Both the position numbers and the translations under genes were made by a program. A stretch of 21,344 nt of DNA from JBDHBD01 sp039586095 (GTDB taxonomy: Bacteria > Gemmatimonadota > Gemmatimonadetes > Palauibacterales > Palauibacteraceae): NCBI GenBank assembly GCA_039586095.1, contig JBDHLB010000059.1, forward strand, positions 1 to 21,344, written 5' to 3'. The notes under the pieces are model-generated. The model was not told where the DNA came from. It saw nothing but the letters and a program-made list of their open reading frames with translations, and ran no database searches. Shown piece after piece: positions 1 to 7,173 of this stretch. Each line of letters opens with the position of its first letter. Positions within the stretch are counted from its first letter, which is position 1.

Positions 1-84
1 GAAGGCCTTCTCGCGCAGTACACGGTCACGGTCGAGTGGCCAGAGGGCATGGAGGCGCTGGACCTCCCGGGGGTGCTCCGGTGA
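1..84 (+). CDS. C-terminal tail of an unidentified protein (5' truncated)
   Basis: Frame 1 is open from the first base to a TGA at 82-84 and gives a 27-residue tail ending in ALDLPGVLR. The start lies outside the window. The stop overlaps the GTG of the next gene by the GTGA arrangement, so this is very probably the first visible member of the HupE/UreJ-like operon. The tail is too short to assign a family. Codon use looks like that of the neighbouring genes. Confidence 0.5.
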   Translation, partial: EGLLAQYTVTVEWPEGMEALDLPGVLR

Positions 85-1139
85 GACCCGCCATGCGACG
101 GAGGCTCCGGCCGCTGCTTCGCGCCCCTCTCATCGCCGGGCTCTTCACCCTGCTCGGAACCGCTCCGCACTCGCTCCCCGGCGGGCCGCGCGACGCAGCG
201 GCGCACGAGGTTCGGCCGGGGTACCTGGAGCTCCGCGAGACGTCGCCCGGGACCTTTCGAGTCCTGTGGAAGAAGCCGGCCCGTGGCGATCTGATCCTGA
301 GCATCGATCCGATCTTTCCGCCCGAGTGCAGAGTGGTGGGGATCGGTTCCGAAGACGTTCGCGGAGGGGCCTACATCGCCCGCGGGACGCTCGAGTGCGA
401 GGGCGGTCTCACCGACAAGACGCTCGAGATCGCAGGCCTCGAGACGACCCTGACCGACGTGCTGGTGCGCGTGCACTATGCGGACGGTCAGCAGGAGACC
501 CACCTCGTCCAGCCGAACCAGACTTCCTTCGTCGTCGGCGGCCCCAGCGGTGTCGTGGCCCGCATCGCCGCCTATCTCCAGCTAGGGGTCGAGCACATCG
601 CGCTCGGCGTGGACCACCTGCTGTTCGTGCTCGGTCTGCTTCTGATCGTGGGGAGCACGAAGACGCTCATCAAGACGATCACCGCGTTCACCGTGGCGCA
701 CAGCATCACGCTCGGCGTCGCGACGCTGGGGCTCGCCCGCGCGCCCGAGCTGCCGCTCAACGCGGTCATCGCGCTGTCGATCCTCTTCCTGGGTCCGGAG
801 ATCGTTCGGGTGTGGCGGGGTGAGACAAGCTTCACGATCCGGCACCCCTGGGTCGTAGCCTTCGCGTTCGGGCTGATGCACGGGTTCGGGTTCGCGAGCG
901 GTCTCACCGCGATGGGCCTCCCGACGAACGAGATCCCGCTCGCGCTGCTCTTCTTCAACGTGGGCGTAGAGCTCGGCCAGCTCGCGTTCGTGTTCGTCGT
1001 GTTGGGGCTGAATCGCTCATTCCAATCGCTCGAGATCCGCTGGCCTCGCTGGGCGGAGCTCGTCCCGGGCTACGCCGTCGGCACGTTGGGTGCGTTCTGG
1101 TTCATCCAGCGCACCGCGATCCTGGTGGGGGTGCCGTGA
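81..1139 (+). CDS. HupE/UreJ_2-type membrane protein with N-terminal periplasmic domain
   Basis: Probable membrane metal permease or related transporter of the HupE/UreJ superfamily, about 352 residues. A basic n-region (RRRLRPLLR) and a hydrophobic segment form a signal peptide ending near the AAAHEV stretch. A soluble, beta-rich part of roughly 130 residues follows. Then comes a membrane domain of about six helices that opens with the family signature, an H-x5-D-H pattern (H172, D178, H179, in the context GVDHLLFVLGLLL). The TAFTVAHSITLG and MHGFGFASGL segments are also typical of this family. I chose the GTG at 81 because it overlaps the upstream stop and has a G-rich Shine-Dalgarno-like stretch before it; the ATG at 93 is an equally plausible start. 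The stop overlaps the next gene's start by four bases, so the two are translationally coupled. Nickel as substrate is inferred from the family, not shown. Confidence 0.85.
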   Translation: MRPAMRRRLRPLLRAPLIAGLFTLLGTAPHSLPGGPRDAAAHEVRPGYLELRETSPGTFRVLWKKPARGDLILSIDPIFPPECRVVGIGSEDVRGGAYIARGTLECEGGLTDKTLEIAGLETTLTDVLVRVHYADGQQETHLVQPNQTSFVVGGPSGVVARIAAYLQLGVEHIALGVDHLLFVLGLLLIVGSTKTLIKTITAFTVAHSITLGVATLGLARAPELPLNAVIALSILFLGPEIVRVWRGETSFTIRHPWVVAFAFGLMHGFGFASGLTAMGLPTNEIPLALLFFNVGVELGQLAFVFVVLGLNRSFQSLEIRWPRWAELVPGYAVGTLGAFWFIQRTAILVGVP

Positions 1140-1723
1140 GGCGCGCGCTCGGGCTCGTCGTGGGACTCATGGCACTGACCGCGGTGCCGCTCGCGGCGCA
1201 CGAAGGAGGCACCGCCGCGGGCCTCCTGAGCGGACTCTACCACCCGATCTCGGGGATAGATCACGTCCTGGCCATGGTCGCCGTCGGCATCTGGGGGGCG
1301 CAGCTCGGTCCGCCCGCGATCTGGGCGCTTCCCGTGACCTTCCCCACCGTGATGGCCCTCGGAGGCATGCTGGGGCTGATCGGCTTGCCGATCCCGGGGG
1401 TAGAGATCGCGATCGGCCTGTCCGCGCTGCTGCTCGGCCTCATGGTGGCGCTGGAGCGCCGACCGAGTCTCGTCGTGGCCGGGGTCCTGGTGGCGTTCTT
1501 CGCGATCTTCCACGGTCATGCCCATGGGGCCGAGCTTCCCGCAGGTCAGAGCGGTCTGGCGTACTCGATCGGGTTCGTGGTCTCGACAGGGACGTTGCAC
1601 GGCTGCGGCATCACGCTCGGTCTGGCGCACAGGTGGGAGCGTGGCCGGCTCGCGCTCCGAGCCGCGGGAACGGGGATCGCGTTGGCAGGGGTCTGGTTCG
1701 TCTGGTCGGCGGTGAGCGGCTGA
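1136..1723 (+). CDS. HupE/UreJ family protein, probable nickel permease
   Basis: This 195-residue protein matches the classical HupE/UreJ nickel-permease pattern. A signal peptide ends near residue 21, leaving H22 close to the mature N-terminus. H36, D42 and H43 form the H-x5-D-H motif on the first helix. The second signature, HGHAHG, holds H126, H128 and H130, and H155 lies in a later helix (GTLHGCG). About six membrane helices are visible. HupE/UreJ proteins deliver nickel for hydrogenase or urease; neither enzyme is in the window, so the client is unknown. The start is the GTG at 1136, whose GTGA overlaps the preceding stop. The last base of its stop at 1723 is the first base of the next ATG. 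Length is normal for the family. Confidence 0.88.
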   Translation: MRRALGLVVGLMALTAVPLAAHEGGTAAGLLSGLYHPISGIDHVLAMVAVGIWGAQLGPPAIWALPVTFPTVMALGGMLGLIGLPIPGVEIAIGLSALLLGLMVALERRPSLVVAGVLVAFFAIFHGHAHGAELPAGQSGLAYSIGFVVSTGTLHGCGITLGLAHRWERGRLALRAAGTGIALAGVWFVWSAVSG

Positions 1724-2286
1724 TGGGCGCGGCGCTGGCCCCGGGGCTCTACGCCCACCTGGTGACCACCGGCCTCGGGCCGCTCTTCGATGGGATCGGA
1801 CACGTGGCAGTGACCCCGGAGGACCTGCTTCCGGTCATCGCCATCGCGCTCCTGGCCGGGCTCGGAGGGAAGGCGTATGCGCGCAGGGTGCTGTTCGTCC
1901 TTCCCGGAGCCTGGCTCACCGGCGGGCTGGTCGGTCTGGCACTGGGTTGGAGTGCGCCGCTCGCGGCCACCACCCTCTCGTTTCTCGTTCTGGGCGGCCT
2001 CGTGGCGTTCGACCGTCCGCTGAGCGAGAGGGTGGGCGTCGGTCTGGCCATCGGCCTTGGTCTGCTGCACGGGCAGATGAACGGGGTGGAGATGGGAACG
2101 GCCAGGATCGGCGTCGTCGGCCTGCTGGGGGCGGTGGGCTGCCTGTTTGTGCTGGTGTCCCTGGTGACCGGTTTTGTGGTGAGCCTTCAGCGGCCGTGGA
2201 CCCGGATCGCTGTGCGCGTCGCGGGCTCTTGGATCGCCGCCATCGGCCTCCTGTATCTCGGCTGGAATCTCCGCGGGGCAGGCTAG
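1723..2286 (+). CDS. Divergent HupE/UreJ-like membrane protein
   Basis: This 187-residue polytopic membrane protein has about six helices and sits in a TGATG stop-start overlap with the previous gene. It aligns by eye with the preceding HupE-like protein: GPLFDGIGH near residues 19-27 corresponds to the first motif, and LLHGQMNGVE near 115-123 corresponds to FHGHAHGAE. The metal-binding residues are largely replaced: HGHAHG has become HGQMNG (H116, Q118, N120), and the first motif keeps only H27. It may be a non-binding partner subunit or transport something else. No separate signal peptide is obvious; the first hydrophobic stretch probably acts as an anchor. The longer open frame upstream of 1723 overlaps the second gene and is not needed. 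Family assignment is moderately sure; function is inferred. Confidence 0.75.
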   Translation: MGAALAPGLYAHLVTTGLGPLFDGIGHVAVTPEDLLPVIAIALLAGLGGKAYARRVLFVLPGAWLTGGLVGLALGWSAPLAATTLSFLVLGGLVAFDRPLSERVGVGLAIGLGLLHGQMNGVEMGTARIGVVGLLGAVGCLFVLVSLVTGFVVSLQRPWTRIAVRVAGSWIAAIGLLYLGWNLRGAG

Positions 2287-2299
2287 ATACCAGGTATCT
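2285..2299. repeat. 15-bp perfect palindrome (7-bp arms, 1-base centre) on a stop codon
   Basis: AGATACC, one A, then GGTATCT form a perfect inverted repeat that begins inside the TAG stop of the third HupE-like gene. The one-base centre is too tight for an RNA hairpin loop without opening the stem, so a dimeric DNA-binding protein site is the simpler reading. No regulator gene is adjacent. The observation is direct; function is unknown. Confidence 0.4.
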
Positions 2300-2322
2300 G
2301 ATCGCCCTCGCCCTGGTGACGC

Positions 2323-2450
2323 TTACCACACGCCGGCGCCGAACTGCAGCACGTACGTCAGCTTGTCGATGTCGAAAAAGCCCTTGTGGGGGCCCGGCTC
2401 GCGCTCTCGCAGGGGTTCCGAAAGAGGTTGAACCGTCGTATAACACAAGA
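2323..2450 (-). pseudogene. Possible remnant of a protein C-terminus
   Basis: On the minus strand an open frame runs from about 2450 to a TAA at 2323-2325. Its last part reads like natural protein, with KGFFDIDKLTYVLQFGAGVW before the stop. A C-terminus of alternating hydrophobic residues ending in an aromatic residue is what outer-membrane barrels show. There is no plausible start codon with a ribosome binding site and no room for a whole barrel, so it would be a leftover after deletion. It could also be chance in GC-rich DNA. Confidence 0.3.
2416..2444 (+). promoter_or_regulatory. Candidate promoter for the outer-membrane barrel gene
   Basis: TATAAC at 2439-2444 is a good -10 element, and TTCCGA at 2416-2421 is a weak -35 at a 17-base spacing. 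The predicted start lies about 40 bases before the ATG at 2493. The AT-rich stretch that follows (2450-2465) stands out against the GC-rich surroundings. The -35 match is poor, so confidence is low. Confidence 0.3.
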
Positions 2451-2492
2451 GTTTTTCAAAATTCAACTTCCACTTCGTTCGGAGTAGAGCCA

Positions 2493-3152
2493 ATGCGCCT
2501 TCGAGTCCAGCTGCTACTGATAGCCCTGTTCGCTTCTGCCGCCACGCTTCTGGGTGGTGGACCCCTGCAAGCTCAAAAAGTCGAGCTCACGCCGACGCTC
2601 GGGTACGCGTTCGGTGGGTTCATGGACAGCCCCCAGTACAACTGGCGACTCAAAGACGCGCTGACCTACGGCGGAATCCTGGGTTTCACCCTGGTTCGCG
2701 GCGGTCAGCTCGAGCTCATCTTCAACGGGCAAAACACGGATCTGACCCGGCAGCCGAGAGCCGGAGGAACCCGAGTGACGGCCGCTGATGCCGGCACCTA
2801 CATGATGCATGTAGGTGGGCTGTACCAGATCGAGACGCTGGGCGCAGCGAAGCCCTTCTTCTCGATCAGTGCGGGTGCAACGGCCTTCTCTGTGGGCGAG
2901 ATTCTCGATCGGGAGGATCTGGGTGATCCGTCGACGCAATGGAGAGGCTCCATGCACATCGGCGGTGGGGCGAAGCTCTTTCCCGGCGACAATGTCGGAA
3001 TCCGCCTTCAAACCCGGTTGTGGATCAACTTCGTGAACGCCAGCGGCGGTTTCTGGTGTGGCACGGGTGGCTGCGGGATCGGCGCAGGGGGTGATGTGGT
3101 CGTTAGATGGGAGTTCCTCGGCGGCATCGCTCTCGGGTTCGGCAATCGCTAG
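2493..3152 (+). CDS. Exported outer-membrane beta-barrel protein
   Basis: This 219-residue protein has a clear signal peptide (hydrophobic core at residues 5-20, cleavage near LQAQ at 27). The mature part is made of short alternating hydrophobic/polar strands rich in Gly and aromatic residues, as in small eight-stranded outer-membrane barrels. Two cysteines lie close together in a CGTGGCG stretch near residue 190. The start is the ATG at 2493, with GGAG eight bases upstream; the longer open frame upstream overlaps the previous gene and is rejected. The gene is followed after 69 bases by a small lipoprotein gene in the same direction. I recognise the fold type but no specific family; ligand and role are unknown. 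Confidence 0.7.
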   Translation: MRLRVQLLLIALFASAATLLGGGPLQAQKVELTPTLGYAFGGFMDSPQYNWRLKDALTYGGILGFTLVRGGQLELIFNGQNTDLTRQPRAGGTRVTAADAGTYMMHVGGLYQIETLGAAKPFFSISAGATAFSVGEILDREDLGDPSTQWRGSMHIGGGAKLFPGDNVGIRLQTRLWINFVNASGGFWCGTGGCGIGAGGDVVVRWEFLGGIALGFGNR

Positions 3153-3221
3153 CCAGATTCTGACGATTAGACGAATGGCGGCTACGCACATGGCGACCAG
3201 ACACGTGGGAGGATCAAGAGA

Positions 3222-3626
3222 ATGAGGATACGTACGACGCAGCTGTTGGTGTTGCTTGCTGTGCTCGCGTTTGCCGGCTGCGCCAGTGGAGGCGGCGGTC
3301 AGATGCCGGCTGGAGAGGCGTTGAGCGTCGGGCCCGATCAGGTAGCCGTCGAGATCAGGAACAACCTGCTCAATCCCAGAGTCGCTCTCACGATCAGGAT
3401 TCGAGCGCCGGGCCGCACCGTGACGACGCTTGGCACGGTCCAGTCCGATCGGACGCAGACGTTCGTCGTCGACAGCTCCAATCTCGCGGCGGGCTGGGTA
3501 ATCATCGCCAGCAGACAGGGTCAAGAGCTGCGGGTCTCGCGGCGTCTGACGACGACTGGTGGCTCCATCGTACGGTGGGATCTGAACGCCGATCGCCTGA
3601 CGACGGAGGACCTGCCGAGCCAGTGA
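3222..3626 (+). CDS. Small lipoprotein of unknown function
   Basis: This 134-residue protein has a short basic n-region, a hydrophobic core and a lipobox AFAGC with the lipidated Cys at residue 20, followed by a Gly-rich linker. The remainder alternates in a way that suggests one small all-beta domain of about 90 residues. A strong Shine-Dalgarno (GGGAGGA at 3207-3213) lies eight bases before the ATG. Only six bases separate its stop from the TTG start of the Omp85-like gene, so the two are almost certainly co-transcribed and may work at the same envelope site. I do not recognise the family. That it partners the downstream barrel is inference from spacing. Confidence 0.7.
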   Translation: MRIRTTQLLVLLAVLAFAGCASGGGGQMPAGEALSVGPDQVAVEIRNNLLNPRVALTIRIRAPGRTVTTLGTVQSDRTQTFVVDSSNLAAGWVIIASRQGQELRVSRRLTTTGGSIVRWDLNADRLTTEDLPSQ

Positions 3627-3632
3627 CCTCTC

Positions 3633-5258
3633 TTGCGTCGTGATAGCCCGGGGAGGATCGGCCTCCCCGGGCTGCTTCTGCTGTCCGTGGCTGCCGGGGC
3701 TCAGACAGCCCGGGCCCAAACGGTGGTGGGCAACCAGCCCGCGCTCCCCGCCGCTTCTCACCCCGCCGTCATCGACACGATCATCCTCGACCGCCAAGAC
3801 GTGTTTCCCGAGGAGGCCAGTGGGTTCCTGGCCCGGTCGATGAACTCGCTGCACATCAAGACCCGGCCGTGGGTGATCCGCTCGGAGCTTCTCTTGCGTG
3901 AGGGCGACACGTTCGATCAGCGGCTCGCAGAGGAGAGCGAGCGCAACTTGCGCGCCCGATTCCTGTTCTCCGAGGTGGCCATCGACACGACACGCCTCGA
4001 CACAGGTGGCTTGGCCGTCACGGTGCGCACGCAGGACGCCTGGAGCACCAGTCCGAAGGTCAGCTTCAGCGTCGCGGCCGATGGCTCGACAAAGGCCATC
4101 CTGGGGATCACCGAGTCGAATCTCGTCGGCACGGGAGCTCGCATCCAATTGTGGTACAGGAAGGACGTCGACCGCGACGGCGCCGACCTCGCCACCGAAT
4201 TCCCCCGGGCCTTCGGAAGTCCGCTCTTCATCGCCGGATCGTACAAGGGATTGACCGACCAGAACCTGGGTGATTGGCGGTTAGGCCTCCCCTTCTTCTC
4301 GAACTCCCAGCGATTCTCGGTCGAGTATGACGGCGAGGCGTTCGATGGCCGAGTGTTCAGATTCCGCACGGTCGACGCCGCCGCGCCCGACACGACCTTC
4401 TTCTTCCGGCGAGCATTGATCAACCGACTGACCATAACAGGCGCTGCCATAGGGAATCCGAGGAGGTACCTGCGCGTCGGCCTCACGGGCGAGGTTCGAC
4501 AGGAGGCAATCCTGCTTGCCGACGACTCGCTGGGGCTGGTTCCCGACACGTTGTACGGAGAGATCGGAGTGTTCGCGGAGTTCCGAGAATCCGCGTTCGA
4601 AGTCGTTCGGCACTTCAACTCGTTCGGTGAGGAGGATCTTGATCTGAGTGAAGTCGTGGCCTTGACGGCGACGCTCGCGCCTTCCGTCTGGGGCTATGAA
4701 AGCACCGGTTTCGGGCCGAAGCTGAGTCTGGCGACCGGGGGTCGGGTGGGGCAGACGATCCTCAAGGGCTCGCTGATGGCCAACGCCCTGTTCAACAGTG
4801 CCGGGCTCGACTCCGGCAGGGTTGTCGTGAGCGGCGTCGCCGGTATCACGCCGGCCCCGCGCCACGCCACGTTCTTTCGCATCGAAGGCGGTGTGCAGAA
4901 GGATCCGGCGCCCGCCACCGAATTCGAGCTGGGATTCTCCATTCCGCCCCGTCTGTGGGTGCCACACGCGTTCACCGGCGATCGGAGCTTCGCGGCAACG
5001 CTGGAGCACCGGTGGTTCGTGTGGGACGAGGTGCTCGACCTGGTCGGCATCGGATTCGGGGCGTTTGCGGACTACGGAGGGGCCTGGTTCGAGGACCAGG
5101 ATCGGCGTTTGGGTGGCAACGTCGGGCTGTCGATCATCTTCGGATCCGCGATCGGCGGACGGGTAGAGACCGGCTCGTTGAGCTTCGGCTTGCGCTTCGG
5201 CGATGAGCTGGAGGGAGACCGGTTCGCCGTCGGCTTACTCAGCGGTATCGTCTTCTGA
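3633..5258 (+). CDS. Omp85/BamA-TamA-like outer-membrane protein with one POTRA domain
   Basis: This 541-residue exported protein has a signal peptide ending near residue 29 (TARAQ). One POTRA-like domain spans about residues 46-134, with the typical pattern of a helix containing RSELLLREGDTFD, then RNLRAR and a closing beta-strand. A large beta-rich region to the end closes on Phe (GLLSGIVF), the usual outer-membrane barrel terminus. The family inserts or exports proteins or lipids at the outer membrane. A single POTRA is fewer than BamA (five) or TamA (three), so it is a minor Omp85-type member rather than the essential BamA. An in-frame TGA lies six bases before the TTG at 3633, which makes TTG the earliest possible start; there is no strong Shine-Dalgarno, so translation may depend on coupling to the preceding lipoprotein gene. 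Confidence 0.75.
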   Translation: MRRDSPGRIGLPGLLLLSVAAGAQTARAQTVVGNQPALPAASHPAVIDTIILDRQDVFPEEASGFLARSMNSLHIKTRPWVIRSELLLREGDTFDQRLAEESERNLRARFLFSEVAIDTTRLDTGGLAVTVRTQDAWSTSPKVSFSVAADGSTKAILGITESNLVGTGARIQLWYRKDVDRDGADLATEFPRAFGSPLFIAGSYKGLTDQNLGDWRLGLPFFSNSQRFSVEYDGEAFDGRVFRFRTVDAAAPDTTFFFRRALINRLTITGAAIGNPRRYLRVGLTGEVRQEAILLADDSLGLVPDTLYGEIGVFAEFRESAFEVVRHFNSFGEEDLDLSEVVALTATLAPSVWGYESTGFGPKLSLATGGRVGQTILKGSLMANALFNSAGLDSGRVVVSGVAGITPAPRHATFFRIEGGVQKDPAPATEFELGFSIPPRLWVPHAFTGDRSFAATLEHRWFVWDEVLDLVGIGFGAFADYGGAWFEDQDRRLGGNVGLSIIFGSAIGGRVETGSLSFGLRFGDELEGDRFAVGLLSGIVF

Positions 5259-5297
5259 AAGGTGTTACAGCGCGGAGGCCGCATGACGCCACCCGGC

Positions 5298-5894
5298 TCA
5301 CGGCGGAAACTGGCCGACCACCTGCGCCACTCCCCTCTCGACAGCCTCGAGTCCCTGCCGGGCTGTTCCGGATCCCGCCGGGATCGCTTTGGAAACGACG
5401 CCCCTCCATAGGACCGACCGGTTTTCCGGATCCAACACATCGACGATCATCGTGCCGTCGACGTAGACGCTGGAGCGACTGTCGCGCACGGCATCGATGA
5501 GGAAGAGGTCCGCGCGTCCATACAGATCCCACGTGGTGCGGACGTCCACATCGCCGCCGACCACGTGGTAGTTGACCAGGAAGTCCGGTCCAAGCGGAAC
5601 GAGCCGGAAACCATTGGCAGTCATCTGCTCTCGAATCGCCGTCTCGATCACACGAACGAGCGTCGGCCGGTTGGTGATGGCGTCCGGAGGTCGGCTCGGC
5701 AAGAACGCCCACGTGCGGAGCTCGTCAAAGGAAGTAGCGGGATCGTGGAACGTCTCCACATCACCCTTGGCGGCGCACCCGGCGAGAAAGACCGCCGCCA
5801 TGACGTAGCCCGGCGCGGCCAGACGCCATCCAAGAGGGATGCGTCGACGCGATTTCACTGGTGCCTGCTCGCTCCCGCGGCGGATCGTCCCCAC
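5298..5894 (-). CDS. DUF4136-like lipoprotein
   Basis: This lipoprotein of about 198 residues has the hallmarks of the DUF4136 family: FDELRTWAFLP soon after the lipid anchor, then IREQMTANGFRLV, a FLVNYHV strand, and a late strand of the type VLWRGVVSKAI. The lipobox is FLAGC with Cys at residue 40 of this start. The GTG at 5894 is preceded by AAAGGAG at good spacing. A second GTG at 5858 would give a more normal 28-residue signal ending at the same Cys. The gene converges on the Omp85-like gene with about 40 bases between stops and no obvious terminator. DUF4136 proteins are envelope lipoproteins of unknown role. The central segment with SSVYVDGTMIVDVLD is typical. Confidence 0.8.
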   Translation of the reverse strand: MGTIRRGSEQAPVKSRRRIPLGWRLAAPGYVMAAVFLAGCAAKGDVETFHDPATSFDELRTWAFLPSRPPDAITNRPTLVRVIETAIREQMTANGFRLVPLGPDFLVNYHVVGGDVDVRTTWDLYGRADLFLIDAVRDSRSSVYVDGTMIVDVLDPENRSVLWRGVVSKAIPAGSGTARQGLEAVERGVAQVVGQFPP

Positions 5895-6052
5895 GTAGCG
5901 CTCCTTTCACGAGGACAACTGACCCAAGGCATCGACCCGAGGGATCGACTGCCTGCAAAGATGAGGTCTGCAAAAGATCCCGAGCTCCAGGGTCTGACCG
6001 CAAGCACTCGTGGTTGCGTCGCAGCGGTCAGACGGAGGAGCCACGACTCTTC

Positions 6053-6082
6053 TGTACACACCTCCGGGACCCCCGCTATACT
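6053..6082 (+). promoter_or_regulatory. Promoter of the glycine-zipper gene
   Basis: TGTACA at 6053-6058 (four of six to the -35 consensus) and TATACT at 6077-6082 (five of six to the -10) are separated by 18 bases. Transcription would begin near 6089, leaving a leader of about 40 bases that contains GAGGGAG before the ATG at 6130. The intergenic gap from 5895 to 6129 separates divergent genes, as expected for a promoter region. Confidence 0.5.
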
Positions 6083-6129
6083 CCTCGATCAAGAGCTTTG
6101 AGGCACGAAAGAGAACGAGGGAGACTCAG

Positions 6130-6657
6130 ATGGAAGTGAAGACGTCCGGGACCCGTGCGCTTTACGCAGTGCTGGCAATTTTGGTGAGCGCCGGATCCGT
6201 TAGGGCTCAACAGCAGGTCGACCCGACGAACCCACTCGGGCGCATCATTTACCCGGCCGGTGATCAGACCGCCGAACAGCAGCAAACGGACCAGCTGCAG
6301 TGCTACAGCTGGGCGAGTGAGCGCACGGGCCTCGACCCGTTTGCCGCGTATCAGCAGGCACTCCAGGCTCAATCGCAGGCTGCAGCCGCCGGACAGCCTC
6401 AGGGCGAGATGGTGCGAGGTGCCGCCGGGGGTGCCGCCATGGGAGCCATCATCGGAGCCATCGCTGGAGATGCGGGAACAGGCGCCGCGATCGGTGCAGC
6501 CTCCGGCGGGCTTATGGGAGGCATGCGGCGCGCAAACCGTCGAGGTCGAACGCAGCAGCAGGCCGAGCAGTCGACGGCCGATGCTCAGGCGCAGCTGGAA
6601 AGATGGGATCAGGCGTTCGCCGCCTGTCTCGAGGGCCGCGGTTACACTGTCCGGTAG
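6130..6657 (+). CDS. Exported glycine-zipper protein
   Basis: This 175-residue protein has a signal peptide ending near VRAQ (residue 27). A Gln-rich mature N-terminus is followed by a glycine-zipper segment at about residues 96-131, with GAAGGAAMGAIIGAIAG and then GAAIGAASGGLMGG. A basic, Gln-rich stretch (RRANRRGRTQQQ) and a short C-terminal domain follow. C58 and C166 could form a disulfide in the periplasm. Gly-zipper proteins of this YMGG-like kind associate with membranes or oligomerise in the envelope. The chosen ATG has GAGGGAG upstream and gives a proper signal peptide; an in-frame extension to 6010 lies across the promoter and is rejected. Twelve bases separate it from the next gene, so they form an operon. 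Confidence 0.78.
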   Translation: MEVKTSGTRALYAVLAILVSAGSVRAQQQVDPTNPLGRIIYPAGDQTAEQQQTDQLQCYSWASERTGLDPFAAYQQALQAQSQAAAAGQPQGEMVRGAAGGAAMGAIIGAIAGDAGTGAAIGAASGGLMGGMRRANRRGRTQQQAEQSTADAQAQLERWDQAFAACLEGRGYTVR

Positions 6658-6669
6658 AGGGGATACGTC

Positions 6670-7089
6670 ATGACGAGGAAAGCGATAAGGCCACTCCTGC
6701 TCATGGGCTCCCTGCCGATGTTGCTCGCAGCGACCCCCGTCCAGGAGTCAGACTGGGTGTGCTCGATCAGCAGCTTCATGGAGTGCAGCATTGGCGGTAG
6801 TTGTTCAACCGAGGCCGAGGCCCCTTCCGAGGCACCGGCTTTCTTCACCATTGACCTGAGCGCGGGTGTCGTTCGGGCGACGGAGCCGAGGTTCAGCGAT
6901 CGCTCGTCTCCGATTCTAAATACCGAGAGAGCCGAGGGTCGGTTGATTCTTACTGGCTCGCAGCAGGGCAGGGGATGGAGCGTGACTCTGACCGAGGAGA
7001 CCGGCGAGGTGTCTCTCGCGATCTCGGACCCCGATGCGGCGGTCCTCGTGTTTGGCCGCTGTCTGACGACGGACGAGTTGGGCTCCTGA
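6670..7089 (+). CDS. Small exported protein of unknown function with four cysteines
   Basis: This 139-residue protein has a basic start (MTRKAIRP), a hydrophobic segment to about residue 21 and a probable cleavage site before ESDW. The mature protein has Cys at about 31, 39, 45 and 131, which could form two disulfides, and a beta-rich C-terminal half (RLILTGSQQGRGWSVTLTEETGEVSLAI). GAGGGG lies about ten bases before the ATG. It follows the glycine-zipper gene closely and is probably expressed with it. I do not recognise a family. Confidence 0.6.
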   Translation: MTRKAIRPLLLMGSLPMLLAATPVQESDWVCSISSFMECSIGGSCSTEAEAPSEAPAFFTIDLSAGVVRATEPRFSDRSSPILNTERAEGRLILTGSQQGRGWSVTLTEETGEVSLAISDPDAAVLVFGRCLTTDELGS

Positions 7090-7173
7090 CGGTCGGCTCG
7101 GCCAGTTGGCCCGCCTCATTTGGCAGGCAGCACGACACGGGCGATTCAACGGACGGTGCCAGGGAGTGAGAAC

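Noticed and set aside
1090..1722. Long N-terminal extension of the third HupE-like gene
   Set aside because: It would overlap the whole second gene; the TGATG overlap at 1721-1725 gives a natural start.
2514..4148. 544-residue minus-strand open frame
   Set aside because: It is antisense to three well-supported exported proteins and has no domain, signal or start context; a GC-rich shadow.
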